From assembly GCA_936440205.1 (NCBI GenBank), contig OW387140.1:20829659-20893658 (forward strand): a stretch of 64,000 bases of DNA, written 5' to 3'. The notes under the pieces are model-generated. The model made no database searches. It saw only the letters and a program-made list of their open reading frames with translations, and was not told the DNA's origin. The translations under genes were made by a program, and so were the position numbers. Shown in pieces: positions 42,301 through 55,800 of this stretch. Numbering within the stretch: the stretch's first letter is position 1; each line of letters starts with the position of its first letter. The DNA comes from Lepidonotus clava (Eukaryota; Annelida; Polychaeta; Phyllodocida; Polynoidae).

Positions 42301-44189
42301 ATGAGTTGGGTACTATAAGCCTACAAGTAATTAGTTATTTACTCCCAACTGGGCGTTTTTAACCTCTAGTACGGGCATTGAAAAACGCATGAGTTTGGTA
42401 CTATAAGCCTACAACCGAAGAAGAGAGGCTAACCGTGTTTTGAAATCTTGCGTTGCTTTCAAGTAATGATGTTGTTCAGCATGTCCCCTCTTCTACTTGA
42501 TACGTGAATTCATGATAATTTCTTTTCTAAATATACCTCAATATTTTTTCACTGTTCTGGCATGCTCTGTCTAGATATGATTTATGAAGCTACAACCTCC
42601 ACTTCGGGTATTCAAGGCTACTAGACGAAAAAGGCTCTGCAGGAAGTAATTCAACATTCAACCATTTTGTTTCGGCTTCCCTTGACCCAATTCATTATTC
42701 TAGCTTTGCTCCAAATAGTAGTTTTCCAGTTGTCCCTATCAATGATGGCCTTTATTCTAGAGAGAAATATACCTGAGACAAAAGAGTACCTGGGCTGAGT
42801 CAGCCTTGCAAGCTGTCTCAGTGTTTGTTTCCCCACCGTATATATGGATGTCGGTGTGACAATGCAAACTGTAAAATACCCTTTTGGAAGATACATGTTG
42901 CAGAGCATGAACCTCATTGAAGTTTAAGTTGATAGGTTTTGAGATATCAAAGTTCAAATGCGTACCTAGGAATGGTACGATGGGAGAAATGTCCAAAACA
43001 CATCAGGGTAGCAGTACAGGGAATGATTACCTCCCCAATTTATACCCTACAGGACTGGACCAATTGGTAGGAAAAAGTGTGTAAATGCATACAACATTTA
43101 GTCATACTATTGGTGGTCCAAAGTCCAAAGTAAAAACGATAGGCTCTTCCTGGTGTTAAACTATAACTATGGATCTTGTCAGGAGAATGCCGAACCCAGG
43201 CACGACTGCCAGAGCCAGACCTAGAAGATTGCATGTCATATAATATTGTCTGAGATGACTGGTGCCCAAGTTCATTGCGCTTGAATGGCAATGAACCACA
43301 GATAGACTGACCTAAAGGTTTGGTTGGATAATAATACTGTTAAGTTGCAATTTGGCCAGGAAATATAATTTCATCAGATTATTACTGGCGCAGAAGTGCT
43401 GTCAGTCCTGCCCGCCACATTGACCAGAGAGCCACGCTACTGTCAAGGTCTCACGAAGAGATGTGATAGATCTTATATTCACAAAGTGTTTTTAAACATA
43501 AGCATGTTTTAGGTTAATTCAGTGTAAATATGTGATTTATGTGTTTTTATTTTTGATTCAATAAAGTCTTGAATTGAACTAAAATATGGTGCCCAGTCCA
43601 CTTTGGGGAAGTGTGACGCCATCTGCACAACGTTTATAGGGAGAAAGACGTACCGGCCAAGGATCGACGTAACAGAAGCATTCTGAAATGTTCCAATAAC
43701 GCTCTAACAGTCTGCGACGTTATTAGAACATTCTAGGCATTCTAGAACATAGGCAAGGAAGCGCGTCCTAATGGCCCCTCACCTTTGCTGTTATGAGGTT
43801 CCGCCCTGAAAAGTCATAGCAATGCCTTAATCCTCTCCAGCAATGTAATTAATAAGGGAGCAGGTTAGTTCCTAAAAAACAGTCACAATCATGATTAGTT
43901 TTCGCATAGCTAACATAGTGCTAGGTAGACACAACAAGTGAAACCCCAAATTACTTGAGGAGGTGGGTCTCCTGCTGATTGGACCGGGTCCAGATAGTTG
44001 GTCCCATTTAGTTGTAGGATCCTCAAACAGAGCATTAAACTTTTCATACATTAGAACATGTTTGGTTTTGTGACCTAAATACCAACGACATCAATTATAG
44101 GCTAATATGGTTTATAGTAACCTCCTTTTACATGCGCCAGCCGTTCAGCATTCAGTAAAACGATAAGCATTTATCCATTACATGCAATA
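39147..44189. other. Long host stretch without a recognised gene
   Basis: Contents: AT microsatellite (39,296-39,326); a GC-richer, Pro-codon-like low-complexity stretch (41,400-41,760) that ends in a weak splice donor (GTAAAC at 41,757) and could be an upstream noncoding exon of the MARVEL gene; an 80-bp tandem duplicate with internal inverted symmetry (42,249-42,413); and a polyadenylation-like AATAAA at 43,560-43,565 with no exon I can attach to it. Confidence 0.45.
42249..42413. repeat. Two tandem 80-bp units with hairpin symmetry
   Basis: ATTTACTCCCAACTG then GCGTTTTT then TAGTACGGGCATTG then AAAAACGCATGAGTT occurs at 42,249-42,326 and 42,332-42,413. Within each unit the outer parts are inverted copies of each other. 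Confidence 0.75.
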
Positions 44190-44341
44190 CAGTGGCAGAT
44201 CCAGCAAGGAGTGGGGGTGAGGATGGAAAACTTTCCTCAATGGGGTATGAGGCGAATTTATATCAAAACACACATTTTCTATGGGAAGATGATTGTAGTG
44301 ATGCACTCCTCCCACCGCTCCTCCTACCCTTGATCCGCACA
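44190..44341. mobile_element. Short hAT-like inverted-repeat fragment
   Basis: The left edge CAGTGGCAGATCCAG and the inverted right edge GTGCGGATCAAGGG are imperfect partners of a type common in hAT MITEs. About 150 bp, diverged, no clear target duplication. Confidence 0.35.
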
Positions 44342-44457
44342 TGAATAAACACCTGATCCTTTTCAGTTCAGTTAGTCTGGATGGAATGTAAAAAGTCGTT
44401 GCATTTCTGTCCAACATATTGAGGGAAATTCAAATCGAAATATCATAACATATAATC

Positions 44458-44461
<4 letters not shown>

Positions 44462-44504
<43 letters not shown>
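44462..44504. repeat. AT dinucleotide microsatellite
   Basis: About 43 bp of uninterrupted TA. A shorter run lies at 45,100-45,122. Confidence 0.9.
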
Positions 44505-44507
<3 letters not shown>

Positions 44508-45387
44508 TATATGTGACCAATCATGGGAATTGGTGTCCTAGAGGGGGGAAGTATGAATTTGAATTTGCATTCCTACCTTTCAAACAATGCAAACCATTTA
44601 CAAATATTCCCATTATAGGCTGAGATATGGGAGTCTGAAATCCCCTATGTGGTACACACTGGTACACCCCTGTTTTACCATTTTTGCTCCATTTCAATAT
44701 CATAGTTCCTTGAACTAAACGATATCTAATTAAAAATTACAATTTTCTTACTTATCAAAATTATTAAAAATACAATAACTTTTTACACAGATCTTCATTC
44801 AAATAACAGTTTTTACAACCAGAAAGTGAAAGACTTCTGTTATTAAAATTGACAAAAATATTCTATTCAATCTGAACATTCCTTTTTCTGTTGCCATGGT
44901 AACATGACAACATTCCTTATTGCAGCACTCTTTTAAAAAAGGACGTTCTTTACAAAATAACCCACAATGCAACTTTCATAAATAAATCGAATGATTTTTT
45001 GCTCATAATCTTAATCTCTGGAAAATTCTTCCTAGGTCACATTTCTTAGGGAAATATGCATTATTAGCTTGTTTTCATCAATAACTCACTTAATAATGGA
45101 TATATATATATATATATATATAATTATAATCGTTCTTTATTTCAAGTCTGTTATGTATAGCTGGCGAACTGGAAAACTAGTGGATATTTACGTCCGAACT
45201 AGATGATATAAAGTGATTGAAAAAGTTGATTCTAAGTGATGTCATCTTTAATCATCTTTAGTCTGTCACATAAAGGATGATGCAAACAATGATATAATTT
45301 TAGAAAAAAAAAACAGAAATGTATTCTCCTTACACAGCTGATCTATAAACTTGGTGTTTCAGACTCAGCAGCTGACACAGATTCACC

Positions 45388-48300
45388 ATGCCGGACATCA
45401 CAGTGGACAAGGAGTATATAAAGACTCAAAGAGGCTTACTTCAGATGGTAGCAGCCGTACGTATCAAGAAATCTCCCTCAGAAATTCAAATTCCAGGCTT
45501 ATGTGAAAAAGATAATTGAATTCATAACATTGATGTCACTTGCTATTATAATTCGTAATTGATGTGTTCAGTATTTTGCATGAAACACCCTTAACACTCG
45601 AACAAAAGATATCAAATTCTAAGTAATATAGTGTTAGAATAGTGACTTGAGGGTGAAACTGAGTCTCAAAAATATAGGTTTTGTGGTTAGAGTCTTTTGT
45701 TACTCTATGCTGAACAAGTATAACATGATCCTAGTTACATACCTTTCTTTACACTAGGTCCTGAGCCTCATTGGTTTTATTTGTGCGTGTATATGGGGTG
45801 AGCCCATTGCTGGATTACACGGAGCAGGCTTTGTGCAGTTTGCAACCATCATGGGCTTCCTTGTGGCACTTGGCTTCTTCATCGTCAACCTATTCATGCA
45901 GAGCATAACGAATTATAGGCCCATGGGCCTCTTGGTGGTAAGTTACAGAAAGTATAATATGATTTCTATTTGTCGCATGCAAATGTCCAATGAAGACTGT
46001 AGGGAGTCGCCAGAGATTCTTTCCTACCTTGCACAGTAAGCCTGTAGATGAACCAATTAATCCAGTGGTTGATGGTGCGACAAAAGGTGAACCAATCCAC
46101 AATTTGTGCTGTTTGGATAATGAATGAGCAGTATCGCATTATTTCACCCCGTACACTACTCCGAGTCCATTATGTGACATTAACCATGAGAGAAAGATTA
46201 GAAATATAAGGACCTTACTGGACTGCTGTTTACAGTTTGTCTAATTTTCAAAAATCTCTTAAAAGGGCTTACTGGGGCTTCCTTTGGGAGAGAATAGATT
46301 TACAACCCTATCACTGCATCCTATGGTTGTAATAGAATTGTCATAGAGAAAGAAAAATGTTGAAAGGTTTTGGACAAAACAACCAAAAGGCCATTACTCT
46401 CTTGCATATACAAACCTTTGACAACTCTTTGACATCCTTCAGACAACCTTTTTTTTCAGCGTAGATGTAAAGCTAGCTGTCAAACATCAGATTGTGATAC
46501 ATCCTAAATTTCTACATATAAACATGTTTCAATTGATTTATTGGCTAACCACGAAAACACAAATATTCATATGTGTATTTGTCAACATAGATATCATATG
46601 AATGTACACATGTATATCATATGTATATATACATATGTATAAATGTTTAAATACATTATGTGCATGACATTATCATCTATCTTTGTGAAATGCAATTTAA
46701 GGATGAATTTGATTAATGCTGCAAACACATTTTGATGAATTTCATGAGTATTTCCATGACAACCTTTTTGGCCAAAGTCGTTGTTCAGCTCTGTCAATTT
46801 ACTGTAAAGTATGCCATGAAGACCTGTGACAAGCTTGCAGGGTTGTAATAGGGTTGTCACTGAACCCTTTGGAAACCACAGTTTGCATTCATGAATTTCT
46901 TGATTTCCCCAAGATTTCCCCCTCCCCCCGGAATTCCCAGAATTCCCTTTAATTGAGGAAGTTTAAAGACTAACCAACCCCTTTCAATAAACTTTATAAC
47001 TATGGGGTTTGTAGCATTGGATAGGAAATTACATCAGCTCTTAACGATATTTTGGCTGACTTTATATGCTGAATATTCACATAAGTGTTCTCCTTGGAAA
47101 AATAAGGAAGAATTACAGAAAAATCTTCATTTTTCCGGGCGGCTACAACTGGATCAGGGAATACACCCACGGGCGGCTATGGCCAGATTGGGGTCTAAAG
47201 GGTTAACATCAATGAGATGAAACCATGATACATCTATGACAACCCAAGAGTGGTCATTTTGACCTGCATGGCAACCCTATGACAACCTTTTTGGGTCTCC
47301 CAGATGACTATGCGTTTTAAGATTTTCTCAATTATAACCCTGTGACTGCTTGCTATGATTGCCATAGAGTTATTAGACAGAAGAAATCTTAGAGAAGTAT
47401 TGGACAGAACAACCCAAAGGTCATAACTTTCCTCCATATAACAACTCTTTAACAGCCATCTGACAACTCAATTTTTTTTTATCTAGAATAGTTGTAAGAT
47501 GTTAAATATGAGATGGTGACACAATCGCAATCACAAGATACATACTTGTATCAATTGTTTAATTGTCTAACCACTAAGACACACAGACACACATTTTTAT
47601 ATCATGTATAAACAATATCATAATGTATAAACATTATAGGTATATGTATACATGCATATATATATATAATATATATATGATATGTATATTATAATATATA
47701 TTATATCAAAATTTATATGACATATAAATATATATATGCATGTATACATATACCTATGTTTATATCATAAACATATATGGCAATGTAGCTTTGTAAAATG
47801 CAATTTAAGGTTAAATATGATTTATGTCGTTGACATAATTATTTTGATGAAATTCTCTGACAAGCTTTTTGGCCCAAAGTTGTCACTCAGTTGTGACTAC
47901 TCTAGAGTTGTAAAACATGCCATAATATAGACATTGTAACAAACTTTCAGGGTTGTCATAGGGTGGTTACTTATCAAGGACCCTTGCCACTAGTGAGATG
48001 AAACCATGACAGTATAGAAGTATGACAACCCAAAAGTGGCCATTTTGACCTGTATGACAACCCTATGACAACATTTTGTGGCTCCATGACGACTTTGTGT
48101 TTTCAGTGCACATTTCATAAACCCTGTGATTAGACCATCCAGACCTCTGATTTTCATATCTTTTTTATTAACTAACATGCTCTCACAAGATCAATGAGAA
48201 CATATGTCATAACGGTGAACTGTATGGAGTTTAACCTACATGTTTACCATCATAACATTGCTAGCTTTTTAATGATCTTATGAGTAAAGTATGAATCATG

Positions 48301-50550
48301 CTCTTCATCTCCTGATTCAATTTCGGTGATCGAGGCAGGACGCCTCTCTGCCTTCTTCCTGCCAGTCATTCGATAATGCAGTTCAGCTTTTAGAAATGAG
48401 AAAGAAACTTGCCTGTAAGAGGATTGTCATTTTATTCTGTTCTCATTGTTAACGGGTTGTCACAATACCAGTCCTAGTTCAAGTACAAGGTTTGATAGTT
48501 CCACTCAGTACCTCTCTATACTAATGTTTATGATTAGGTACTTCCATGGTCCTTGCCCAAACGATTTTTAACGTTACAAAGTTCTGTCTTATGATGTATT
48601 ATGTCTGGCAATGTTGTAGAGTGCCCATTGCTGAGTTTGGCGTATTGACCAGTCAATAATAGTCAGTCATGACATTTATGAAACTGCAGTGTTACTACTA
48701 TGCAACACTCTTGTAGCCACGCCCCTTTTCTTCAACGAGAGGGCATCACCTCAGTAGTCAACGTTGGACCGTGAGCAAGCTTTCTCAGTCATTGTTTATG
48801 GAACAATTTAAAAGACATTAGAAAAAAGAAAAAGAAGGGAAATAGGCACAGGGGGTTTACAAACTATATATGATTGACATATCATAAGTACATCTTTTGA
48901 GAATAGGTGATGAGAGTCTGGAAATATTTTTACACGAATATCTGTGGCTTATATTGAAATACAATATGTATGAATTAGTTTTGTTGGATATTCCTAGTAT
49001 GATGATTTAAGTATTATATCTTAATCTGTTACGAGCTGATAATTTTGCTTTATTGATCATACTCATGTAACTGCATCATTTTCAGGAGACGATCTGTTAT
49101 GCAGTGATGGTTGTTCTACTGGTCATTGCTGGCATTGTAGCTGCTGCCTACGCAGGAAGATATAGATATTATGTGAACAGAAATATAACAAACGGTGCTG
49201 CCGCGGCTGCGGTAGGCCTACTTCACTATTAATTATCATGTGAATCCAAGCTTATTGACATACACTTTGATAGGTCTACAGTCAATATTAATTTTACATA
49301 TAAATGACCAAAAATAGTAAAATGAGCTAAATTTAGTCTAAAAATGAAATTTTGTGTAGTTTTATTTGATAGGTAACTGTTTCACAAATTTTGCATATTG
49401 TTGCCATGGTTACCGGAATGTTGAAAGAAGGTCAAAACATACATATGGTGCTAAGATGAAGTAATTGGTTGCCATGGAATCTAGATCATGTGACAAAAAT
49501 CGTAAAATTAGGAAAACAGAAAAGAAGGATTTTCAAGTTACATTGTACAAAAAACAGCTTAAAGATATCTTAAATAGAAAAAAATATAGCATTTTGTTCT
49601 AACTATTGGTCATACAACTTGCATTTTACTCTATATTTAACCCTTTGTTTCTTGCTTGGTACTCTTTGTTATCTATTTTTTAATGGATTTATGGTATCTG
49701 ATCCTATCATATTCAGAAACCAATATCTCAGCTTCTACTTGGAACATTCAAAAGCTGTTTTCATTGATTGAAAATTTGAGACTTCTTCTACATTCATCAT
49801 CTATGTTATTAAGCCCCAAAATCCCATGGAGTGTCACTATTAACTATTATTGGAAAATATAGGGGGAGGAGGGGGCTGATCCTATATCACTGTTCTTATG
49901 GTGTTTAGCACATGTCATCCATCTAGGCATGTTTCATTGCTAACCATTCAAGATGTTAAGGGTTGAAATGTAGACAGTTGTTAGTTACAAAACTGACATG
50001 GGTCAGGGGCATTTATTATCTAAGCGTATAGATTTGACTGTGATTATAATCATTTCTCTAAACACTTGAATGATAACTTCATTAAGAGCACAACAATAAA
50101 TGAGATACATATTTAAACGTATTTCTATATTCGACAGTGCCACATATATGCATTTCTTAAAATCGACATACAACATTGGCGGGAATTTATGTCATAATAT
50201 TATACTGGGACAGTGCAAGTTATATAGATGTTTGCTTTCGCATGCCACACATAATGGGAGGAAACGAGTTCGAATTCCAGTTGAGTTCTTATACCTTTAA
50301 ATAGATGTACTTCCCTTACAATATTATACAAAAATTGCAGTTTATTAAACAGGTCACTGTCGGTCCTAGGATATTCCCTTATCTGTTTCCTTCTACTTTC
50401 TAGGCATTCAGTTTCTTTGCCGCGATACCTTTCGGTATCCTGGCATTCTTCGTCTTCAGAGATTGGCAGGCGTCCCGCACTGGGACGGGCACCACCAGCA
50501 CCAGCACCACCACCACTACCACCACCACCAAGGTCGAGGCTACTTACTAG
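45388..50550 (+). CDS. MARVEL-domain four-pass membrane protein (plasmolipin/MAL-like), four coding exons, 173 aa
   Basis: Coding exons: 45,388-45,456; 45,758-45,937; 49,086-49,211; 50,404-50,550, all phase 0 with GT..AG borders. A 3' splice site (TTGGTGTTTCAG, ending 45,362) precedes the ATG, so an upstream noncoding exon is likely. The protein, MPDITVDKEYIKTQRG..., has four hydrophobic helices at about residues 18-37, 48-70, 86-107 and 127-143, a short acidic-polar N-terminus and a Thr-rich tail ending KVEATY. Helix placement and AAAAFSFFA..AFFVFRDWQ near helix 4 match plasmolipin/MAL/CMTM proteins, which organise membrane domains and vesicle traffic. Exact orthology is not determined. Confidence 0.85.
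46865..47202 (+). mobile_element. piggyBac-type MITE, copy 2
   Basis: 338 bp with ends CCCTTTGGA (left, worn) and GGGGTCTAAAGGG, flanked by TGAA on the left and TTAA (47,203-47,206) on the right. Aligns end to end with the inverse of copy 1 at 38,804-39,146, with many substitutions, so both are old. Confidence 0.85.
47636..47760. repeat. AT-rich hairpin in intron 2
   Basis: ATAGGTATATGTATACATGC near 47,636 has its inverted partner near 47,740-47,758; the loop is mostly TA repeats. Confidence 0.7.
49212..50403. other. Intron 3 of the MARVEL gene
   Basis: No repeat or exon recognised. A B-box-like GAGTTCGAATTCC near 50,267 has no A box with it. Confidence 0.5.
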
Positions 50551-52616
50551 CCACTTACTCACACCAACACAAAAGGCGTTTTCAAATGATGTAGTATTCT
50601 CCTCTATTGATTCATGATTACATTAAATGCAGCTTCATGGCAGACGGTAACAACGAATTCTCATGGATAGCCTATTTCAGCTATATTATCTCCAGACAAG
50701 CCTTCAGCAAGATGCATGCTGGGAAATTATGTCAGCAAATCACAGGGCTTTAGTATAGATATTTTCAAGAATCACGACATAGGGACATGTCGAAACGGGA
50801 ATAAGAACGATGGAACGAACGAACAGGTTTTATCCATCAATTAGACGTTTATCTTGCATCTTCTATTGTAATATAAGGGCAATATCAATGATGCCGTTAA
50901 TCTTATTTTGCATTCATGTTTTTTTTGCGCAATTTATGTATTCATTTTTTATTTTCGCGAAATTCTCAAGGTTGCTATATTTTACTGTTGTATTTTATCA
51001 TATCGTCAAAAAAAGAAATCAAACCCCCCTGAAATTGTACTCATCGAAACAATAACATTTCTTACCGATTCCCCCCCAGAGAACACAGCTTGGATGGCAT
51101 GACATTGTGTTTTTCTCATTGTTCCTCTCACATGTACCTCACCAATTGCAAGTTTAGATCTATGTATAATATAATTATATGAAAGGTGCACCTCGCCTGA
51201 CGATAAGCAAATTTCTGCTCGTGGGGTTAGTTCTGGTGCGTCTGACAAAGAGTGTCTGGAACCAAAGTTTTTATATCTACGCTTATTATGTAAAGGATGG
51301 GGACCTACTAATTATTTAACGAATCTCGATGCTTGTTCTAATCATACTCGGGAGCAAGTTAATATTTCTCTTCTCAAAGAGGAGGTCATGTTTTGTATCG
51401 TGCTGCGTTAGCCAGGTGCCATGATTGTTAAGGCCTGTTTCCACCTGACAGTTTAAGTGGCAATCTATGAAACACTTCAAGTGATTACCAAAATGATCTA
51501 TAAATCTATAGCACACATTAATTATTAATTATCAATTCTTTTAGCAATTAACTTTGTGTGATTTCCTATCAAAGACTATAAATCGAACAACAAAATTCAA
51601 TAGATTGTTCCCATCGAACGATTTGCTTAAGGTACTCATAATAATAATTTATTTGTCCCATTATCAGATACTAAAAATGATATATTAACATGAATTTTTG
51701 GTGTATTGGTTGGCTGACGCGACCGCAATGGCCGGGTAATGTCTCTTTTTTCCAGCCAACAAACATGGACATTTCCGTCAAAGTAAGGACATTTTGTTAA
51801 AAATAAATCTTAACTAGTTTAAATATAATTCATTGTCTTTGGTGGGTTGCGGGTAGTTAGAGAAAACTAGATTTGAAACAAAATCGTTCGGAGGAAATAA
51901 ACGTTCCGGGGAATATAGGTATTTAAAACAATTGTGTAGTCCGTATTACAATCTTGAGCTAATGGTCTTTCAATTATATATTACAATAGATTTGTTGTCA
52001 CACATGTAGTTGCTTGGTTGAAACATACATTTGGCTTGAATCCTGTAAAACTGAATTTAGCCTTTAATGGAGGAATATCATATTCTTCTGTTTTTGTCAT
52101 GCTTAATAGGAATGCGTTTTATAATAAAATGCCATTTGTGCAAAATGGTAAAAAATAGAAGATTCTTTTAATTTCTGTACATGCGCTCATCTTCATTAGT
52201 ATGGTAGGATTAACACTACTTATGTACCACACATATTCAAATATGATCAAGGCAACAGTCATGTAAATAATAAAGATACATGAGTAAAACACACTATAAA
52301 ATTAAAGCAAAAATATGTTTGTCAGGGGTAAAATCTGATTGCAAAACAAGTTTTTTTTACATTTGAATTAGGCCTACGATTTCAAAACAATACATTGTTG
52401 TAAGTAAAATTTACTCACGGCAAAGTATTGCGTTCGTGTGGGTTGGTCCTAATGCAAGTCCATTTCTATGTTTTATACTATGGAGTTCTTGCATTCAGAT
52501 ACAAATATATTGGTATTACCGAACGCAAATCACTTGTGTTTCAAACTACTTACATTCAGATACCAATATGTTAGTATATGGAACGCAAACTACTTGTGTT
52601 TCCTACCGAGAGCCAA
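50551..52616. other. 3' side of the MARVEL gene and noncoding DNA
   Basis: Includes the presumed 3' untranslated region of the MARVEL gene. No other gene recognised; a loose repeat of AACGCAAAYYACTTGTGTTTC occurs at about 52,522 and 52,581. Confidence 0.4.
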
Positions 52617-52837
52617 TAGGGAGGTTAAGCAACCCCAACGCATCACCTAATGTAAACGTATCGCATCCCCCATCTCTTATCATATAACTGTGAAATATTT
52701 TGCTATAAGTTTACTTTTATGAACCTCCGATGATAAGATATGAGTTCAGTCTTTGGGAATTACTTTTGATCACAGACCATGCAAGTTAACTGATACGTTG
52801 ACGTATTGAGCTGCGTTGGGGATGCTTAACCTCCCTA
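52617..52837. mobile_element. TA-flanked inverted-repeat element (MITE)
   Basis: GGGAGGTTAAGCAACCCC at the left and the inverted copy at the right match over 23 bp with one difference; TA lies at both edges. About 217 bp inside the TA pair, non-coding. TA targets point to the Tc1/mariner group. Confidence 0.6.
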
Positions 52838-55800
52838 ATACAAATGCTACTCAACGCAGACGCAGAAGACGGCTGCCACGAGATGTCGCCCGTGTGCAGG
52901 CCTCACCAAGGGGTAGACCAATTCACTGATAACACACTGGCTTTAACCACTGACCGCGGCTGGTGCTCATCACGGCAGTGTTGTAAACCTAGTCAACTTC
53001 TCCGTGATCTTCAATAGTACGATGTTGCACGTCTTCGCCCAATTTATTCTGAAAATCTGCGGAAGTTAATACTAAGTTATCCATCCGGAATATACTTGGG
53101 AAGGAACCTCCCTCGGGGAAAAACAAGGTTAGTAAAGTGTTAAGTGAATTCTTCATGGTTTGATACTTTTTTTCCTTCTGAACTACTAAATAACAAATAC
53201 AATGGTTTTCCCCCCCAGTTGTTTAACGGGTAAAATACTGTTTTCTGCATATCAAAAGTAAATGCTATAAATTATTGCAAATGAAATAACTCTTCATTTT
53301 AAATGTGTTTCGCTTAGCCTAGAGCCAAACAAAAAGAAGCATAGCAGCGACGAACGCTTTTATTAGTTTATTTGGCTGTAATACATAAACCGTTATAGCT
53401 ATCTTATGGTTGTATACATTTGTGTTATAATCTTTGTTTCGAAATCTCTCAACTCTCTTCTACTGAATCTAACTGAATTTTATAAAATCATGTATTTATT
53501 ATGGGACAATTCATGTCTCTGTACTACAAAAATGATAAGAGCATTCTAATTAGGTTTGTCGGGTTGTGAAAAATGACCCATCAGTGGTCGTTTTAGACAA
53601 CGACCGCGTTCGTTGTTGACCAACTAGTACTGTTCGTTGTGACAATGGGTATTGTGCAACGGACCACATGAAAGATATATCATCTAACGTTTTAAGATGT
53701 GAGAAACATACTTACGACATTGCTAGTGTGAAACCCGGCCTCAGTTCTTATACGAAATACTATAGCCACTTATACAGTTAACAGAATAGGTTATATGCTG
53801 GCAGTTTAACCAGGCATACTACGCATCCCAAGGCTAGTCCGTAAAGCTGAAGGGTACACACTCGTACAAGAGATTGGGTTTATCGGATCGGGCTGATTTG
53901 GTTGAGGCGTTGATCCGGAGCACTGACCACCTGGAGTCTGACCAGATACATATCACAATGGGCGAGCAGGTTAATAACAGGATAAGGCCGAGATTGGCGG
54001 CCGAGATTCAGGATCTGTCCCCCGCCCTCTCACCTACAACTACCAAAAGTGATCCTCACATGCACCCGACGTTCACCTGAGAACAAATTAATCGATTATC
54101 TTTTCACATACGTCTAGTGATAATATTAATTGTATTAGTAGTGAAATGATGATTTGATTAAAACAGTGATATTAATTCTAATGCCTGGATTTTTAAAGTT
54201 CATTCTCTAGTTTTCTTCTTTCTCCGTATTTTTGAGAAAAAAAAATCAAATTTAGAAAACACATAAGTAGGTACATTATATTCACACGGAACGACAAATG
54301 TATGAGAAATTCCCTGTATGGTTATTGTTGTCGGCTTCGTCATCGTTGGATTTATTTTGAATCCGAACCCTCTCGCTGTTGTTAAAACTTAATTATTCAT
54401 TACTGGTTCTATATTGCATAATTAAGCACACACACATGGTATGATGGCATCCAGGTTCAGTGTAAATCGCTATTAATTTTGGTTTTCTTCCCTATAATCA
54501 TATGTTTGGTTTTGATATGGTACACTGATTAGTACCAGGATAAAGATGATAAGAGGGATTCCGTTGTTTTTCAAATACAACTGGAAACGCCTAGCTTGCT
54601 GTATGGTTCAATTCTGGAAAAAGGGGTGAGCGGGACTGGGGGGGGGGGGGGGGGGGGGCTTGTGACATTTCGGGATCTCAATGGTTTTCTTGGGGCTCAA
54701 GTAGACTATTCAAAAAGATATGAGGGCGGGGGGGGGGGGGGGGGGCACGGGGAGTCCAGGATTGCCATGTGGCTACATTTATTATTCGTTGTTAGGTAGT
54801 TGTGATTGGGAAATGAGAACTAGATCTACTTTAGGGCTGCCCATGACATACCTCGTCAGGGCCCTAGGGGATACACTGGGGTCAATAGGTGCTCAAGTCA
54901 CCTGAGACCTTCAGGTCTGGTCTAAGATGCACCTTTGGGTATCATTATTATCAGCATGCAAACAGCGCAGTCGTGCGTTCTTGCAGACTGCAGAACGCTT
55001 TTCATTACACACTGCAAACACAAGAGGCATAAAGAAATAGCAACACATAATACAAGTTCAATTCTGTATACTGTATTGAACTGTCAACCTTTATCATGAG
55101 GCCATGCTTAAAGGATACTTACACATCTAGTTTATGCTTGCAGAGAATGCGATTGATTCTTTTAGATCTCATTATAAAATTATATGTTGTTAAATCAAAT
55201 AATTATTTATTTTACAAATACTATAAGATGTTCTCAAATATTTCAGTGATTTACTTTACAAGTGGAAATTGACTCACTGGTTTTCTTATACCCTTCAAAG
55301 ACTAGCCTCAGGATGCGCATTATGGCTCTTTTGAATTGTTTATATTATCTATATTATCTGAGGCTAGTAAGGGGTACGATGTGTGTAGCTTGTCTGTGCG
55401 TGATGTAAGAAACAGTGTAGTATGTATTGCATAAACTATGTATCTAATCTGCTAATACCCTTTACAGAGCAGCCCCAGAATGAGCATATATAGGCCTATA
55501 TGTTGAACCATAAGGATACATGTCTATTGTTGAACGGTCAATACAGACATTATATGCTGTCTGAAAAGATTATCATATGCCTACCCTTCACAGAGTGTAG
55601 AAAGACCAGAAGTTGCATAAACTAACAAGAATAATCATGAAAAGCATACCATTGACATACGTCTATAGAATGCACTGCCAATGCCAATTCTTGACACTTT
55701 TCAAAATGCTCACTCCAAAGTCAATGTTTTCACAAGCAGACTAAACATATCGGTGATATTACATTAATTATCCGTTGTTTCTAAAGGTTTAGTTTACAAA

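Larger units (their letters stand above)
45938..49085. other. Intron 2 of the MARVEL gene with repeats
   Basis: 3.1-kb intron. It holds two diverged copies of a segment of about 0.7-0.8 kb (about 46,340-47,340 including the inserted MITE, and 47,340-48,140), the piggyBac-type MITE in the first copy, and an AT-rich hairpin at 47,636-47,760. No exon inside. Confidence 0.7.

Noticed and set aside
42651-43291. Possible retrotransposed coding remnant upstream of the AATAAA at 43,560
   Set aside because: Minus-strand frames resemble no family, and the polyadenylation-like word is on the other strand.
50220-50300. tRNA or tRNA-derived SINE, from GAGTTCGAATTCC
   Set aside because: No A box at a proper distance and no cloverleaf can be drawn.
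53874-54080. 68-codon open frame
   Set aside because: No similarity or context; expected by chance in this length of DNA.
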